Positions 42,958 through 51,996 of a DNA stretch of 64,000 bases are shown in pieces. Source of the DNA: Peribacillus glennii (GTDB taxonomy: Bacteria; Bacillota; Bacilli; Bacillales; DSM-1321); assembly GCF_003429105.1 (NCBI RefSeq), contig NZ_QVTD01000003.1:1-64000 (forward strand), in the 5' to 3' direction. The stretch's first letter is position 1. Each line of letters begins with the position of its first letter. A model generated the notes under the pieces. It made no database searches and was not told the origin of the DNA. It saw only the letters and a program-made list of their open reading frames with translations. A program made the translations under genes and the position numbers.

Positions 42958-43533
42958 GTGGCTACTATGAATCGCAAAGTCATTTTGATTTTTAGTGTGG
43001 TTTTTATCCTTTTTATGGCTGGCTTATTCTTCTATTATTTCACCAAACACGATACATCCCGCTGGCAGGTTGCAATTGGCGGAATCGTGGTAAGCTCCCT
43101 GCCAATTTTATTGCTTTTTGTAAGAAGCAATCCGTTTAATATTCCGATCATTTTAGGTTATTATGCTTCGATTTTTTGTACGACTTATTTGGGTTCAATA
43201 GCAAATTTCTATGTTACTTTCAAGTGGTGGGACACTTCGATTCATTTTTTCAAAGGAATACTCGTAGCTTTTATTGGCATTGCTCTATATAAATTATGGG
43301 TTCCCGAAAAACTACGAAAAAGCATTTCACGGTGGATCATTTTCCTGTTTGTCCTTTCACTTGCAGTGTGTTCAAGCGTTTTTTGGGAGATATATGAGTT
43401 CATAGGGGATCTGTATGTAACACATACTATGCAAAGAGGCGGAAACAAAGATACGATGTATGACTTGATCTTTGGTTTTGCAGGTGGTCTTCTCATTGCT
43501 ATCTATGCGTTCATCAAAAAAGAGAGAGTTTAA
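42958..43533 (+). CDS. Multi-span membrane protein, paralogue 1
   Basis: 191 residues with about five spans. Conserved-looking motifs are KWWDTSIHFFKGILVAFIGI, FWEIYEFIGD and RGGNKDTMYDLIFGFAGG, which resemble the DUF2238/YjdF and VanZ-like membrane families (acidic pair in a span, then DTxxDL). Start GTG at 42958 or ATG at 42967; neither has a strong site. The next gene is a paralogue 18 bp downstream, so they are a tandem duplication in one operon. Confidence 0.72.
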   Translation: MATMNRKVILIFSVVFILFMAGLFFYYFTKHDTSRWQVAIGGIVVSSLPILLLFVRSNPFNIPIILGYYASIFCTTYLGSIANFYVTFKWWDTSIHFFKGILVAFIGIALYKLWVPEKLRKSISRWIIFLFVLSLAVCSSVFWEIYEFIGDLYVTHTMQRGGNKDTMYDLIFGFAGGLLIAIYAFIKKERV

Positions 43534-43551
43534 CAGGTAAGGGGTGAAAAA

Positions 43552-44127
43552 ATGAAACGCAAGCTAGTTTTTGCGTTGAGCTTCATTTATGTGCTTTTCA
43601 TGGCAGCATTAGCTATAAAGTTTTATGTGGACGAAGAATCTTTCAAAGCGATTGTAGCAATTGGCGGGATTGTTTGTGGAGCCATCCCCCTTTTATTAAG
43701 CCTGTTTACCAAACTGAAATTCAATCTGCCACTGGTCATATCCTATTTAATTTTCTTATTCTGTTCACAATTTTTAGGATCAATTTTAGGTTGGTATGGA
43801 TTAGGCTGGTGGGACATCTTCCTGCACTTTTTGAGCGGTGCCCTGCTCGCATTTACTGGAGTTGCGTTATATGAACGATTGGCTCATAGAAGTGCCGGCG
43901 AAGGAATATCACCTTGGTTTGTCTTTCTTTTCATCCTTTCTTTTGCAGTTTTTGGAGGGGTTTTATGGGAATTTTATGAATTTACCTCGGACCAATTATT
44001 CGATATGACCTTGCAAGGGGGGGGAAATAAAGATACCATGACTGATTTGGTGGCTGATACTGCAGGGGGTCTAGTGATTGCCATTTGGTCAGGGATACGT
44101 ACCAGGCTGAAGTTAAAGCAAAAATGA
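43552..44127 (+). CDS. Multi-span membrane protein, paralogue 2
   Basis: 191 residues, same length and layout as the preceding gene: GWWDIFLHFLSGALLAFTGV, LWEFYEFTSDQLFD, GGGNKDTMTDLVADTAGG. AAGGGGTG precedes the ATG. The match of HFL, WE-YEF and NKDTM-DL between the two copies marks likely functional residues. Function unknown. Confidence 0.78.
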   Translation: MKRKLVFALSFIYVLFMAALAIKFYVDEESFKAIVAIGGIVCGAIPLLLSLFTKLKFNLPLVISYLIFLFCSQFLGSILGWYGLGWWDIFLHFLSGALLAFTGVALYERLAHRSAGEGISPWFVFLFILSFAVFGGVLWEFYEFTSDQLFDMTLQGGGNKDTMTDLVADTAGGLVIAIWSGIRTRLKLKQK

Positions 44128-44167
44128 ATCTTTGGGCCTAACCAGGTCAAAGAACCTTCGATTGTTA

Positions 44168-44200
44168 AGAGCCAGAGGGATGCCCCGCTGGCTTTTTAAT
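44168..44200 (+). terminator. Terminator of the paralogue pair
   Basis: GAGCCAG pairs with CTGGCTT around an 11-base loop, followed by TTTT. Confidence 0.8.
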
Positions 44201-44226
44201 TACGCCTTCTTAATCCTGGCTAAATC

Positions 44227-44493
44227 TCAATCTTCTTCCAAAATCTCATCAAACGCGGCAGAGACTTTCTCAAATTCCCCGTCGCTCTCTATTGCTGACA
44301 AATCGCCCTCCTCGTCCACCTTTAAAAAGAAGATATCAATATCACCTTCACTGTCTTGCTGAAGGTCCTCGACAAAGCTGACTGCTACATAATCTGTATT
44401 TTCGATCGTTAACATCGCCAGAACTTCAACTTCCTGCTCTTCGTCATTTTCATCGCTGATCGTAAAGATTTCGCCTACTTCAACTTTTTCCAT
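44227..44493 (-). CDS. DUF1292 protein
   Basis: 88 residues, very acidic, with the DUF1292 pattern: FTISDENDEEQEVEVLAML, YVAVSFVED and DIDIFFLKVDEEGDLSAIES. The family is widespread in Firmicutes (for example YrzB) and of unknown function. GGGAGGAG precedes the ATG. Monocistronic. Confidence 0.88.
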   Translation of the reverse strand: MEKVEVGEIFTISDENDEEQEVEVLAMLTIENTDYVAVSFVEDLQQDSEGDIDIFFLKVDEEGDLSAIESDGEFEKVSAAFDEILEED

Positions 44494-44586
44494 GGTATAT
44501 ACTCCTCCCCAAACATTGGACTGATATTACTAATCATTATCTTCCCAAAACCAATGGGTTTCATGCGTTAAAAGCAATTTTTCTAA

Positions 44587-45019
44587 TCACTGCCGAAGAG
44601 ATTGTGGACACTTAACATTGTCTAATGAGAGCAGATGTTGATAATCCAAAGCTGACTTTTGTTCCATCAGCTTGCGTACTTCATTGGTTACTGTAGCCTT
44701 AAACCGTGTTTCCCGGTCAATTGTGGCGAGGATGGCTTCGGCTTGGACAACCAGCTCCTGTTTCTCGTTGATTATAGTCTGCAAAAAGGAAAAGCTCGTG
44801 ATTCCAACGCGATTGATCCATGTTTTTATCCATAGCTTTTCTTTATCAAAGACTTCCTTTTTATAATCCATACTAATATGTACCACTACGGCTTCAACTT
44901 GATTAAATATACAAGTAGTACCATTATTTGCGTGCCTGGTGCAAATAGCCAATAAGTGTAACATAGCATACGTGGCCATGGCCCGAATTGGCTGCGAGTT
45001 CAAGTACCGTATAAGTCAT
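44587..45019 (-). pseudogene. Hotdog-fold thioesterase, 5' part broken
   Basis: An ATG at 45019 starts a frame with HVCYVTLIGYLHQAR, where the 4HBT family has its active-site region, but this frame ends in TAA; the rest follows in another frame (VEAVVVHISMDYKKEVFDKE, KTWINRVGITSFSFLQTI, ETRFKATVTNEVRKL). A downstream start would give 138 residues without the catalytic segment. A broken acyl-CoA thioesterase of the FcbC/YbgC type is the best reading. Confidence 0.7.
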
Positions 45020-45286
45020 TATGATGGCACCTTCTTTTCTAAAAATAAGACTGGTTTACAGTCCTAGAATGCTTACCACTGTAGTTCGCATATGACTGGT
45101 AAATTCCTTCCCGCAGCGTGTGCATAGAGAAAAAATATAGATTTTTTGGTTTATTTGTCATTTTATAGGAAGATTTGTCACATCCCTTCCATTTACTAAT
45201 TATTTTCTGCATAATGTAGTTTATGTCCAAGAGTTTTATTGCAGTAAACGGTTAAAGAAAAAATCGATGATTAGGGGAAATTTTTT

Positions 45287-45484
45287 ATGTTTTTGACATC
45301 AAACGATCAATTAGAAGTTAGGATTAAGCAGCTAAAAAAGGATTTAATCCGCATCGTGGAAGCAACCGGCTTGAACAGCCATGAAACTCTCAATTGCAGT
45401 CAAAAACTGGACAAGCTAATCACAGACTATCAAAAGAATAGCAGTAAAGCTGAACACAATAAGAGAGAGAAGGTAAATGTGTGA
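45287..45484 (+). CDS. Spo0E-like aspartyl-phosphate phosphatase
   Basis: 65 residues with the Spo0E-family pattern: two helices and the motif NCSQKLDKLITDYQ, preceded by EATGLNSHETL. These small proteins remove phosphate from Spo0A and delay sporulation. AGGGGAAA precedes the ATG. It lies alone on the plus strand. Confidence 0.88.
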   Translation: MFLTSNDQLEVRIKQLKKDLIRIVEATGLNSHETLNCSQKLDKLITDYQKNSSKAEHNKREKVNV

Positions 45485-45760
45485 AATTGATTATTAACAC
45501 AAATGAAAAATCCCCTTTGGTTAGACAGTAAAGAATGTCCTCTTTAGTGAAAGCTATCACTGTCTAACCAAACTCCCTTTCAATCTTTTCCCCGTCTAAC
45601 AAGGTTCGTTATATCCCCACATTGCTTAATTCATTAAGGAGTGACTGCATTTTAATCCCTAAAATCCTTCCAAAACATTCTTTGAATTGGTATTCACGTC
45701 CATTGTAGCCGCTTCCATTTTGATGCTTATTCATATTCTATTATGAAAGGCGGTAAGAAT

Positions 45761-45901
45761 ATGGAAGAGAACCTCGTTTTGTATTTGGCGGTTTATTTCT
45801 TTCTCTTGTATGCTGGTGTTTTTCTGATTGGAACGGTATGTTTGGCTGGTATTGCCGGCGTGCATCTTTTGAGGAAGCTAAGGCGTAATAAGAGTAATTA
45901 A
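45761..45901 (+). CDS. 46-residue single-span membrane peptide
   Basis: AAAGGCGG lies 7 bases before the ATG. The product is mostly one membrane span (AVYFFLLYAGVFLIGTVC) with a basic tail (LRKLRRNKSN). It is followed at once by a large palindrome. Small membrane peptides of this kind occur in many Bacillus; function unknown. Confidence 0.6.
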   Translation: MEENLVLYLAVYFFLLYAGVFLIGTVCLAGIAGVHLLRKLRRNKSN

Positions 45902-45910
45902 AATTGAAGA

Positions 45911-45961
45911 AGGGGTCAGGCCCCTGGTATGTTAACACGTTAACGTACCGGGGGTCTGACC
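45911..45961. repeat. 51-bp palindrome with GGTCAG ends
   Basis: GGTCAG-CCCC-GGTA-GTTAAC reads back as GTTAAC-TACC-GGGG-CTGACC, with only single-base interruptions. It could form a long hairpin at the end of the 46-codon gene. Similar GGTCAG-type palindromes are common intergenic repeats in Bacillus, so it may be a small mobile repeat. Confidence 0.75.
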
Positions 45962-46045
45962 ACATTATTCCGGGGCGAATCGTGTCGCTGGCAAGTTATT
46001 TTAGGTTAGTCAATTAGGACGCTATTTGAATGAGCGGTTACCGAA

Positions 46046-46085
46046 TGAACTGCACCCCAATTTTTAGCAATTGGGGTGCAGTTCA
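46046..46085. repeat. Perfect 17-bp inverted repeat
   Basis: TGAACTGCACCCCAATT and its exact complement are separated by six bases. There is no T-run, so it is either a weak terminator of the minus-strand gene ending at 46217 or a MITE-like repeat end. It lies 85 bp from the palindrome at 45911. The gap 45902-46216 holds no gene. Confidence 0.8.
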
Positions 46086-46216
46086 GAATGGATTGTTCTT
46101 TTTTTATCGGAAAGGAAACCGCCATCCTGTTGGAACACCTGTGTAACAAACTTTCTGTTCGGGCAGCGTGTCTGTCTTCGTCTTTTAGAGAAGGATTTTC
46201 CAAAATGTAGGAAAGC

Positions 46217-46903
46217 TTAGACTTCCCCCTGGTAATCCATTTCCGTAAGAGAATCCATATGACTGGCAATCATCGCTATAATGGTGCTTGCTTCTTCCTT
46301 GCTGAAAATGAAGTTCGTCTCGTCCCTGATCATATCATCATCATCCGTCCAAATCCGGTTTACGCGCTTAAGGACGCCATCCCCGGTTTCTTGTACAATG
46401 CCGAACTGATAGGTCACTTCCACATCATTTTCTTGATAAAATGCAGTTACTTCAGGGGTTTCCCAGTCTACATCGATTTCCTCCAACAGCTGTATTTCGC
46501 CGCGGTCATCCAGATCGCGCAATTCCTCTTCTTCCATATACAGTCCTTCATCCACATATTCTTCATCAATTAAATCTTCTTCCACACTGTCACCATTCAC
46601 ATAATCATGAAAGCGTTCATGGACAGCATCGACGATATCCTCTATATCGGTCAAGACCACTTTGCTGATCTGGCCAAGGTCTGGTTCAAAGGCTTCCATA
46701 TAAAATTCTTCATTATGAGGGTCAAAAAACAGTGTGCAAAAATACTCCCTATCGATATCTTCGCCTTCTGTGTAAAATTCAATTCTCGGATGCTTCGCAC
46801 CGCGCTCAATCGACATACCGCCGTTTTGATCATATTTATCACAGATTGATTCCAGACTATCCTGAAGTTCGCCGCTTACTCTGTCAAACCATTCTAACGA
46901 CAT
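46217..46903 (-). CDS. Acidic hypothetical protein
   Basis: The second ATG (46903, MSLEWFDRVSG) is 9 bases after AAGGAAGGG. The 228-residue soluble protein is very acidic, especially in the middle (EEDLIDEEYVDEGLYMEEEE), with no membrane span. Ends like IASHMDSLTEMDYQGEV suggest a complete protein. No family recognised; monocistronic. Confidence 0.68.
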   Translation of the reverse strand: MSLEWFDRVSGELQDSLESICDKYDQNGGMSIERGAKHPRIEFYTEGEDIDREYFCTLFFDPHNEEFYMEAFEPDLGQISKVVLTDIEDIVDAVHERFHDYVNGDSVEEDLIDEEYVDEGLYMEEEELRDLDDRGEIQLLEEIDVDWETPEVTAFYQENDVEVTYQFGIVQETGDGVLKRVNRIWTDDDDMIRDETNFIFSKEEASTIIAMIASHMDSLTEMDYQGEV

Positions 46904-47305
46904 GCTAGCCATCCCTTCCTTTCGAGGTGATCGCTCTTATTATTTCCTGTAAGCGAAGATTCTCCCCGTTCCATATGGTGGGAATATGTTTTATGACAGG
47001 TTAGACGGGGAGACTTGGACTTCGAGATGTACGTTATCAGCTGTATTATAATTCAGATTCATTACTTGAACTCGCCGTGGGCATGGGTATTGGTTCATGC
47101 ACGGAATACTGTTTGAAACTTTTAAAATAATCTGCAAAGTAGTACGAAATTGAGTTGTATATATAGAATTGTTAGTTTTCCCCAAAAAGAAAAGAGGCCA
47201 GAGCCAGGGTCCTATATCTAAAGCAGAACAGTTCATTAATAAGCTACATGAGAGGGATTTGGTGTTTTGGTCCCATAGAGCTTTCAATGGGCCTATTTCT
47301 CTTTA
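46904..47305. other. Gap without a supported gene
   Basis: A 98-codon minus-strand frame occupies part of the gap but has no ribosome-binding site and mixed composition. Nothing else was recognised. Confidence 0.4.
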
Positions 47306-47464
47306 TTAAAAAAAAGTCTTAATAATTTCTTGATGTTTATTGCAAATTGTACATCGGTATTCTATTTCAAGGACATCTTCTTCTGCCTCATGGACTGTTT
47401 CGGACCGGCAATGTTCACAATATCTCTTAATCCGCGCTTTTTCCATTATGCCTTTCGCTCCCAT
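47306..47464 (-). CDS. 52-residue zinc-ribbon protein
   Basis: Short gene with AAAGGA before the ATG. Two cysteine pairs, YCEHCRSE and RCTICNKH, form one zinc ribbon; the middle is acidic (EAEEDVLEIEY). It lies 64 bp downstream of another zinc-ribbon gene on the same strand, and both may be co-transcribed. Function unknown. Confidence 0.7.
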   Translation of the reverse strand: MGAKGIMEKARIKRYCEHCRSETVHEAEEDVLEIEYRCTICNKHQEIIKTFF

Positions 47465-47527
47465 CTTTTTTCCTTTTTATAATCGTTTTAACCATTTTCG
47501 GCCATTTTTTAACGCATTGGAAACCAT

Positions 47528-47881
47528 TCATTGTTTGTAGATGCGTTTAAAAATAAATTCCTGTATGTACTCATCCTCTTTTAGTTTGACAGAGTGAGTA
47601 GCAGCCAATTCCCAACCGTGAGCCCCCAATTTGTTCATTTCATGCTCGGTAGGAGAAATGGCTTTGATGTATTCCCATTGTACCGGGCTTAGTTTTAGTT
47701 TCCGCAATCTTGTCAGTTCCTTTTTATTCCACTGATCTTTTTGTTTTAATTCTTCAGCCTTTCTTGCCTGAATGGCCTTTTCGAAAATAAACTTTTTGGG
47801 TTTATCACAATTTGGGCATGTGTCGGCAATAAATGTCACTAGTTTTTTACAGTAATAACAAACATTTGTGTTATTTTCCAT
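47528..47881 (-). CDS. Zinc-ribbon plus DUF4177-like protein
   Basis: 117 residues: an N-terminal zinc ribbon (VCYYCKKLV...TCPNCDK), a charged helix, and a C-terminal DUF4177-like domain (VQWEYIKAI, LGAHGWELAATHSV, YIQEFIFKR). The WEY...GWEL pattern is characteristic of that family, whose function is unknown. AGAGGTG precedes the ATG. Confidence 0.78.
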   Translation of the reverse strand: MENNTNVCYYCKKLVTFIADTCPNCDKPKKFIFEKAIQARKAEELKQKDQWNKKELTRLRKLKLSPVQWEYIKAISPTEHEMNKLGAHGWELAATHSVKLKEDEYIQEFIFKRIYKQ

Positions 47882-47943
47882 TTACATCACCTCTTATGAA
47901 AATGATATTCCAGAGGTTAGCAAATTTGACTGATTACATGCCA

Positions 47944-48840
47944 TTACAAGGCTTTTTCAATAAATGAAAGGATCTCATCCAGGTTTTGGGTGTGCTTTTC
48001 TGATGTAATAACAGAAAACAGGTCCCCTTTTTGTTCGATTCGTTTTTTCATATTTAGAATCGTAAAATCGATTGGCAAAAAACCTTTCTGGACTTCTTCC
48101 CAGGTAACCGGTGCAGCGACGGTAGCGTTTGGTTTGGCCCGGGCAGAATATACGGCTGGCATTGTTCTCCCTTTCCATAATTGTAAGTAGTCGAAATAAA
48201 GCTTCTTCCCTCTTTTCGAAACCACCCGTTCCAATGTGATTTTTCCAGGCAATTTCTCGAGAAAATAATTCGCAATGAATGTATTCATTTTCCTTGCCTG
48301 TTCAAAGGTGTATATAGGTGCAATCGGCACAAAAATTTGCATGCCGGTTGACCCGGAAGTCCTTGGTATAGCCTGAAGTCCAAGCGAATCCAGCACCCGC
48401 TTCAATTCAAATGCTACTTCCAATACCAGTTCGAAGCTTTCATCATTTGGCGGGTCTAAATCGAAGGCAAGCTCCAGCGGGTAATGTTCTTTTTTAACGC
48501 TATCAAATGGAACGTGAAATTCCAAGGCGCCGTAATCGGCAGCCCAAATAAGTGTTGCTGTGTCATTTAATAACATCCGTTGTTTTTCCTTATAAAAAGT
48601 ACTTGGTATCCATAGAGGTGCGCTGGATGGAAGCGATCGTTTCTCAATTCTCTTACCTTTTATTCCATGGGGATATACCCACATCATTAACAAACGATCT
48701 TGTGAATGCCGGAGAAGACTTTGTGATATTTCAGCTAAATATAGTAAATAATCTAATTTTCGAATCCCTAAATCAGCCCAAATCATTTGTTCCGGATTTG
48801 TTATGGGAATCCGTTTTTCATCAATAATTATTTCTTCCAC
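47944..48840 (-). CDS. Stand-alone LigD-type polymerase domain (NHEJ/AEP primase family)
   Basis: 298 residues matching the POL domain of bacterial LigD: LIWAADYGALEFHVP, metal motif LAFDLDPPNDESFEL (two Asp), SGSTGMQIFVPI (usual form SGSKGLH), LYFDYLQLWKGRT (third Asp) and YSARAKPNATVAAPVTWEE. It should add nucleotides at DNA ends. No ligase or nuclease domain is attached and no ku gene lies in the window. GTG start behind a G-rich site. The Thr for Lys in the SGS motif may affect nucleotide binding. Confidence 0.88.
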   Translation of the reverse strand: MEEIIIDEKRIPITNPEQMIWADLGIRKLDYLLYLAEISQSLLRHSQDRLLMMWVYPHGIKGKRIEKRSLPSSAPLWIPSTFYKEKQRMLLNDTATLIWAADYGALEFHVPFDSVKKEHYPLELAFDLDPPNDESFELVLEVAFELKRVLDSLGLQAIPRTSGSTGMQIFVPIAPIYTFEQARKMNTFIANYFLEKLPGKITLERVVSKRGKKLYFDYLQLWKGRTMPAVYSARAKPNATVAAPVTWEEVQKGFLPIDFTILNMKKRIEQKGDLFSVITSEKHTQNLDEILSFIEKAL

Positions 48841-49001
48841 TGCTATGCCCCCCGTCTATCCATATTTTCAGTGGAATCAGCGGAAACTATGTAGCAAGTA
48901 ATGCTTTTAACGCAGCCAAATTGTTTTTTCTCTTAACGCGCGAATAAAAAATTGGTATGATATAAGGTAGCATTTCCCCAAAAAATAGGAGTGGACGCAG
49001 A

Positions 49002-49265
49002 ATGAGTGTACATAAAGATCTAATTAAGCATGCCAATAAACAGCATCAAACATATAAACAGTTTCTTGCGCTTGATGAGGAAAGGGAGCGGTATATCCAG
49101 GAAGCAGTCTTATTGTGCCAGCAAGGTAAATCCTTTACAACCGCGAAAATTAATGAAGTGACCGATAGAATAAATTTGCTTGCGAAATTGAGGGTAGTTC
49201 CTTCAAGGAAAAATGTAACCGGCCAAATGATTGAAGAATATGTAAACAAAATCTCTTCTAGATAA
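49002..49265 (+). CDS. DUF2533 (YpbS-like) protein
   Basis: 87 residues starting MSVHKDLIKHANKQHQ, then LDEERERYIQEAVLLC and INEVTDRINLLAK. This resembles B. subtilis YpbS of the DUF2533 family, unknown function. AGGAG precedes the ATG. A hairpin (CCGC / GCGG) follows at about 49280. Confidence 0.7.
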   Translation: MSVHKDLIKHANKQHQTYKQFLALDEERERYIQEAVLLCQQGKSFTTAKINEVTDRINLLAKLRVVPSRKNVTGQMIEEYVNKISSR

Positions 49266-49360
49266 ATTGCTTAGAAAAACCGCATATTGGCGGCATTGGA
49301 ACGCGGGAAAAAGAGATGGTCTTAAGTACCAGAGAGAATTGTTTTCTTTACTGTCTCCCA

Positions 49361-49395
49361 AAAAGGGGAATCGCCTGCCGGCGATTCCCCTTTTG
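49361..49395. terminator. Strong bidirectional terminator
   Basis: AAAAGGGGAATCGC pairs with GCGATTCCCCTTTT around 5 bases, between convergent genes. Confidence 0.92.
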
Positions 49396-49400
49396 TGTTT

Positions 49401-50975
49401 CTACACCAAAATGTTATTCTTATCATCGGTGTAAATATGCTGTACACTGGCATTGTCAATCCCAGCACCAATCTCGATTGGTTTTGCAGCATCATCGGCT
49501 TCAACGTTCTGTAGCGCGACATAATCTGCCCGCTGCCTGCCGCCAAATATTTTGATATAAGCACCCGCGTTTTTAAAGCCGCTGATTTTGATGTTATTGA
49601 ACACTACGTTTCTTGCCCGGTATTGAATCGCGATAACCGGTTCCCCTTTGTAGTCATATTCTGGATCCCCAATGAGCGTAAAATCGTTGACAGCCACATT
49701 TTTATAAGCGGAAACCACCATGCCGCGCGGAGTGGAATTCACATATAAATCTGTGAAGACGGGAGCGATGGAGACGATATTCGTAGCTTTAATATTAAAG
49801 GCGGTTTTCGACTCAGGGTCATTCAGTTTATGGTGCCCTATATGCCGGAAATTGTACGAGCGATTGTCATTCACAGACAAATGCCCAATGATTTGTACGT
49901 TCGAAGCGGCCGAAGCATTATGGTGTGCTTTAATTTCTACGCCTCCAAAGCATCGAGTTGTAGAATTACCCACAAGCCACACGTTCCTGGAACCGTCATC
50001 CACTTCGATTCCATTAGAATTGGAAAACCCTTTTTTATGGGCTCTTCCGCTGGGGTCACACATGTGGGAATTTGTAATCAAGATATTGTCGCTATGGTGG
50101 GTGGTGATTCCATCGTCCCCAAACCCATGGCCGTTTAAGTTATCAAGCCAAATATATTTGCTGCCGCCCCGGCTGCGGGTTCCGTCCCCCAGATAGGTGT
50201 ACAGGGTCGAGGAAACGTCAAAACAATGCAGTCCTGGATTTATCGCTTCAACATCCTTCACCCAGCCAAAGGTCACATTCGCCAACGTCAAACAGCTTGA
50301 TCGATTGTTCCCACGGCTGGTATATTCCTCGTTGCCAAGCCTTTCTACATTCCAATCCAAACTCATGCCTTCTACACGTATATTACGATTTCCTTTTACA
50401 TGATTCGCATTTGTTATGATCCATTCTCCTTTAGGGGCCGCATCATGTAGTTTAAGAATGGTTTTTCCTTTCCCTGCGCCGGCCAACAAAGTGAACGAGG
50501 GCAGTTTTAACCCTTTTATTACAAAGATACCTTCTGGAATGATTACCTTTACCCTTCCTTTTGCTATCGCCTTCTTGAAAGCATCGGTATCATCTGTCAC
50601 ACCATCACCAACCGCGCCGAAGTCGGTTATCGATACTTCCCTTGAAATCTTGTTTAGCAAGTGTCCTGATTCTTGGTCCAGCAGCGATTTCCACTCAGGA
50701 TAAACGGTGCCCTCCTGATTTACGGACGTGGCGCCCATCCTTGCAGGATATCCACTTGCATTTTTGACAAAAAGAAAAACGCCAATTTTTTTAATGCCTG
50801 TTAACACAGATTTGATAGAAAAAGCGGACGGCCACAGATAATTCCTGCTGTATTTCATAAAAAGGCGGTCAGTTTGTTCCAGTACACCCTTGAATTTACG
50901 TTTGTTTACTCCAGTAATTCTTTCTATTAATTCCCTGTTATTTTGGGGGTCGTGGTTTCTGCCTAAATATATCAT
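49401..50975 (-). CDS. Parallel beta-helix (pectate-lyase-3-like) protein
   Basis: 524 residues. After an N-terminal ~125-residue part the motif SITDFGAVGDGVTDDTDAF starts a Pectate_lyase_3-type right-handed beta-helix, with repeated turn motifs (HSDNILITNSHM, GSRNVWLVGNST, NASAASNVQIIG, ARNVVFNNIKISG). No signal peptide is visible. The N-terminal DFGAVGDGxTDDT motif is shared with phage tail spikes and exopolysaccharide-modifying enzymes. Function is probably polysaccharide binding or cleavage, possibly spore- or surface-linked. GAGGTG precedes the ATG. Confidence 0.82.
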   Translation of the reverse strand: MIYLGRNHDPQNNRELIERITGVNKRKFKGVLEQTDRLFMKYSRNYLWPSAFSIKSVLTGIKKIGVFLFVKNASGYPARMGATSVNQEGTVYPEWKSLLDQESGHLLNKISREVSITDFGAVGDGVTDDTDAFKKAIAKGRVKVIIPEGIFVIKGLKLPSFTLLAGAGKGKTILKLHDAAPKGEWIITNANHVKGNRNIRVEGMSLDWNVERLGNEEYTSRGNNRSSCLTLANVTFGWVKDVEAINPGLHCFDVSSTLYTYLGDGTRSRGGSKYIWLDNLNGHGFGDDGITTHHSDNILITNSHMCDPSGRAHKKGFSNSNGIEVDDGSRNVWLVGNSTTRCFGGVEIKAHHNASAASNVQIIGHLSVNDNRSYNFRHIGHHKLNDPESKTAFNIKATNIVSIAPVFTDLYVNSTPRGMVVSAYKNVAVNDFTLIGDPEYDYKGEPVIAIQYRARNVVFNNIKISGFKNAGAYIKIFGGRQRADYVALQNVEADDAAKPIEIGAGIDNASVQHIYTDDKNNILV

Positions 50976-51313
50976 GGTTGGTTCTTCACCTCGTTTTATC
51001 CTTACTCGGAATATTCCCTATTTATGAGGCACGTAACCGAATTCCATGATTTGAATTAGAAAATAAAAAACATATGCACTAGATGCATATGACCAAGGTA
51101 AACATTCATTACTATTTATTTAGAAAATAAGTCAACCTAAGAAACAGTTACACCTGAACTTTATCGGCATAGGTAGCGTAGCTTTCTTGTTGGGGGAGAT
51201 GGAGCAAACTTTCAGCTTTGATTGTAAGGCATTTCCGTGGTTCACATGATGAAAAAAACATTGGGAGGGCAGGTTATTCCATCATTCATTTTAAATTACT
51301 GTGCTGAAGATCA
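50976..51313. other. Intergenic gap, nothing recognised
   Basis: No gene or clear repeat. A short direct repeat (CATATGCACTAGATGCATATG palindrome core at about 51071-51090) may be an operator or hairpin. Confidence 0.4.
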
Positions 51314-51841
51314 CTATTTTTCCAGGTTGACGGTTATATCATATTTTTCGCTGTTTGTTTTTCCATGAGACTGGTTCCAGGATAAGCGGATTTTTTTTAT
51401 AGCTGAAAGATCGATATTATCTTTAAGCTGGAACCGAACTTTACCTTCGCTTATAGCACCGCTCAAAATCTCCCCTCCAAAGTTATCACTTGTTGAGGGA
51501 TCGGCATTCATTTGTGCTTTTCCGATAATTAACATTCCTTCTTCGGGAGTAGCATAAATGCTGTGTCCTGTTGTGTTTTCAATCCTGAAGGAGACTGCCA
51601 GTTCATGATCATAACCGCCATCTACGATTTTCTCTGTCCGGTAAAGCTCCACACGGTCAATAGCCGTAATTGCCCCAGCTTTTTCCTCGCTCCAGCTGGT
51701 GGAGTATACCGTCCGTCCATGATGTTCTTCACTGTTGGAATGTGCAATGGGAATACCGATAAATACAAGCGCCAAAACAATAAGCAGCATTATTAACCCT
51801 TTTGGGTTGTCTTTTTCTCTCTTTTCCCCCACAATGTTCAC
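51314..51841 (-). CDS. Membrane-anchored hypothetical protein
   Basis: 175 residues: one N-terminal span (LIMLLIVLALVFIGIPIA), then a beta-rich extracellular domain (YDHELAVSFRIENTTGHSI; GGEILSGAISEGKVRFQL), like DUF4352/5067-type immunoglobulin-like domains. The start is GTG with a weak site. The terminator at 51868 separates it from the divergent promoter side. Function unknown. Confidence 0.65.
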   Translation of the reverse strand: MNIVGEKREKDNPKGLIMLLIVLALVFIGIPIAHSNSEEHHGRTVYSTSWSEEKAGAITAIDRVELYRTEKIVDGGYDHELAVSFRIENTTGHSIYATPEEGMLIIGKAQMNADPSTSDNFGGEILSGAISEGKVRFQLKDNIDLSAIKKIRLSWNQSHGKTNSEKYDITVNLEK

Positions 51842-51867
51842 CCGCTCTTTCTTCTATGTGCTTGCTA

Positions 51868-51916
51868 AAAAGCCTCATGAATCCTATTTATTAAATACGA
51901 TTCAGGGAGGCTTTTT
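51868..51916. terminator. Bidirectional terminator
   Basis: AAAAAGCCTC and GAGGCTTTTTT form the base of a long hairpin that includes GAATC / GATTC. Confidence 0.85.
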
Positions 51917-51996
51917 TCCTTTTTTTATAATTCATTCTTATGATAATTTTCGTTCGCTATGTTCAAATAAAGAATATTCTTGTGTTAAAGACATGG

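Noticed and set aside
44587..45003. Thioesterase as a functional 138-residue protein
   Set aside because: The catalytic N-terminal segment is in another frame that ends in a stop, so the shorter product would lack its active site.
45039..45230. Minus-strand 63-codon frame
   Set aside because: Lies in an AT-rich gap, without ribosome-binding site or family resemblance.
46991..47287. Minus-strand 98-codon frame
   Set aside because: No ribosome-binding site and mixed composition; treated as chance.
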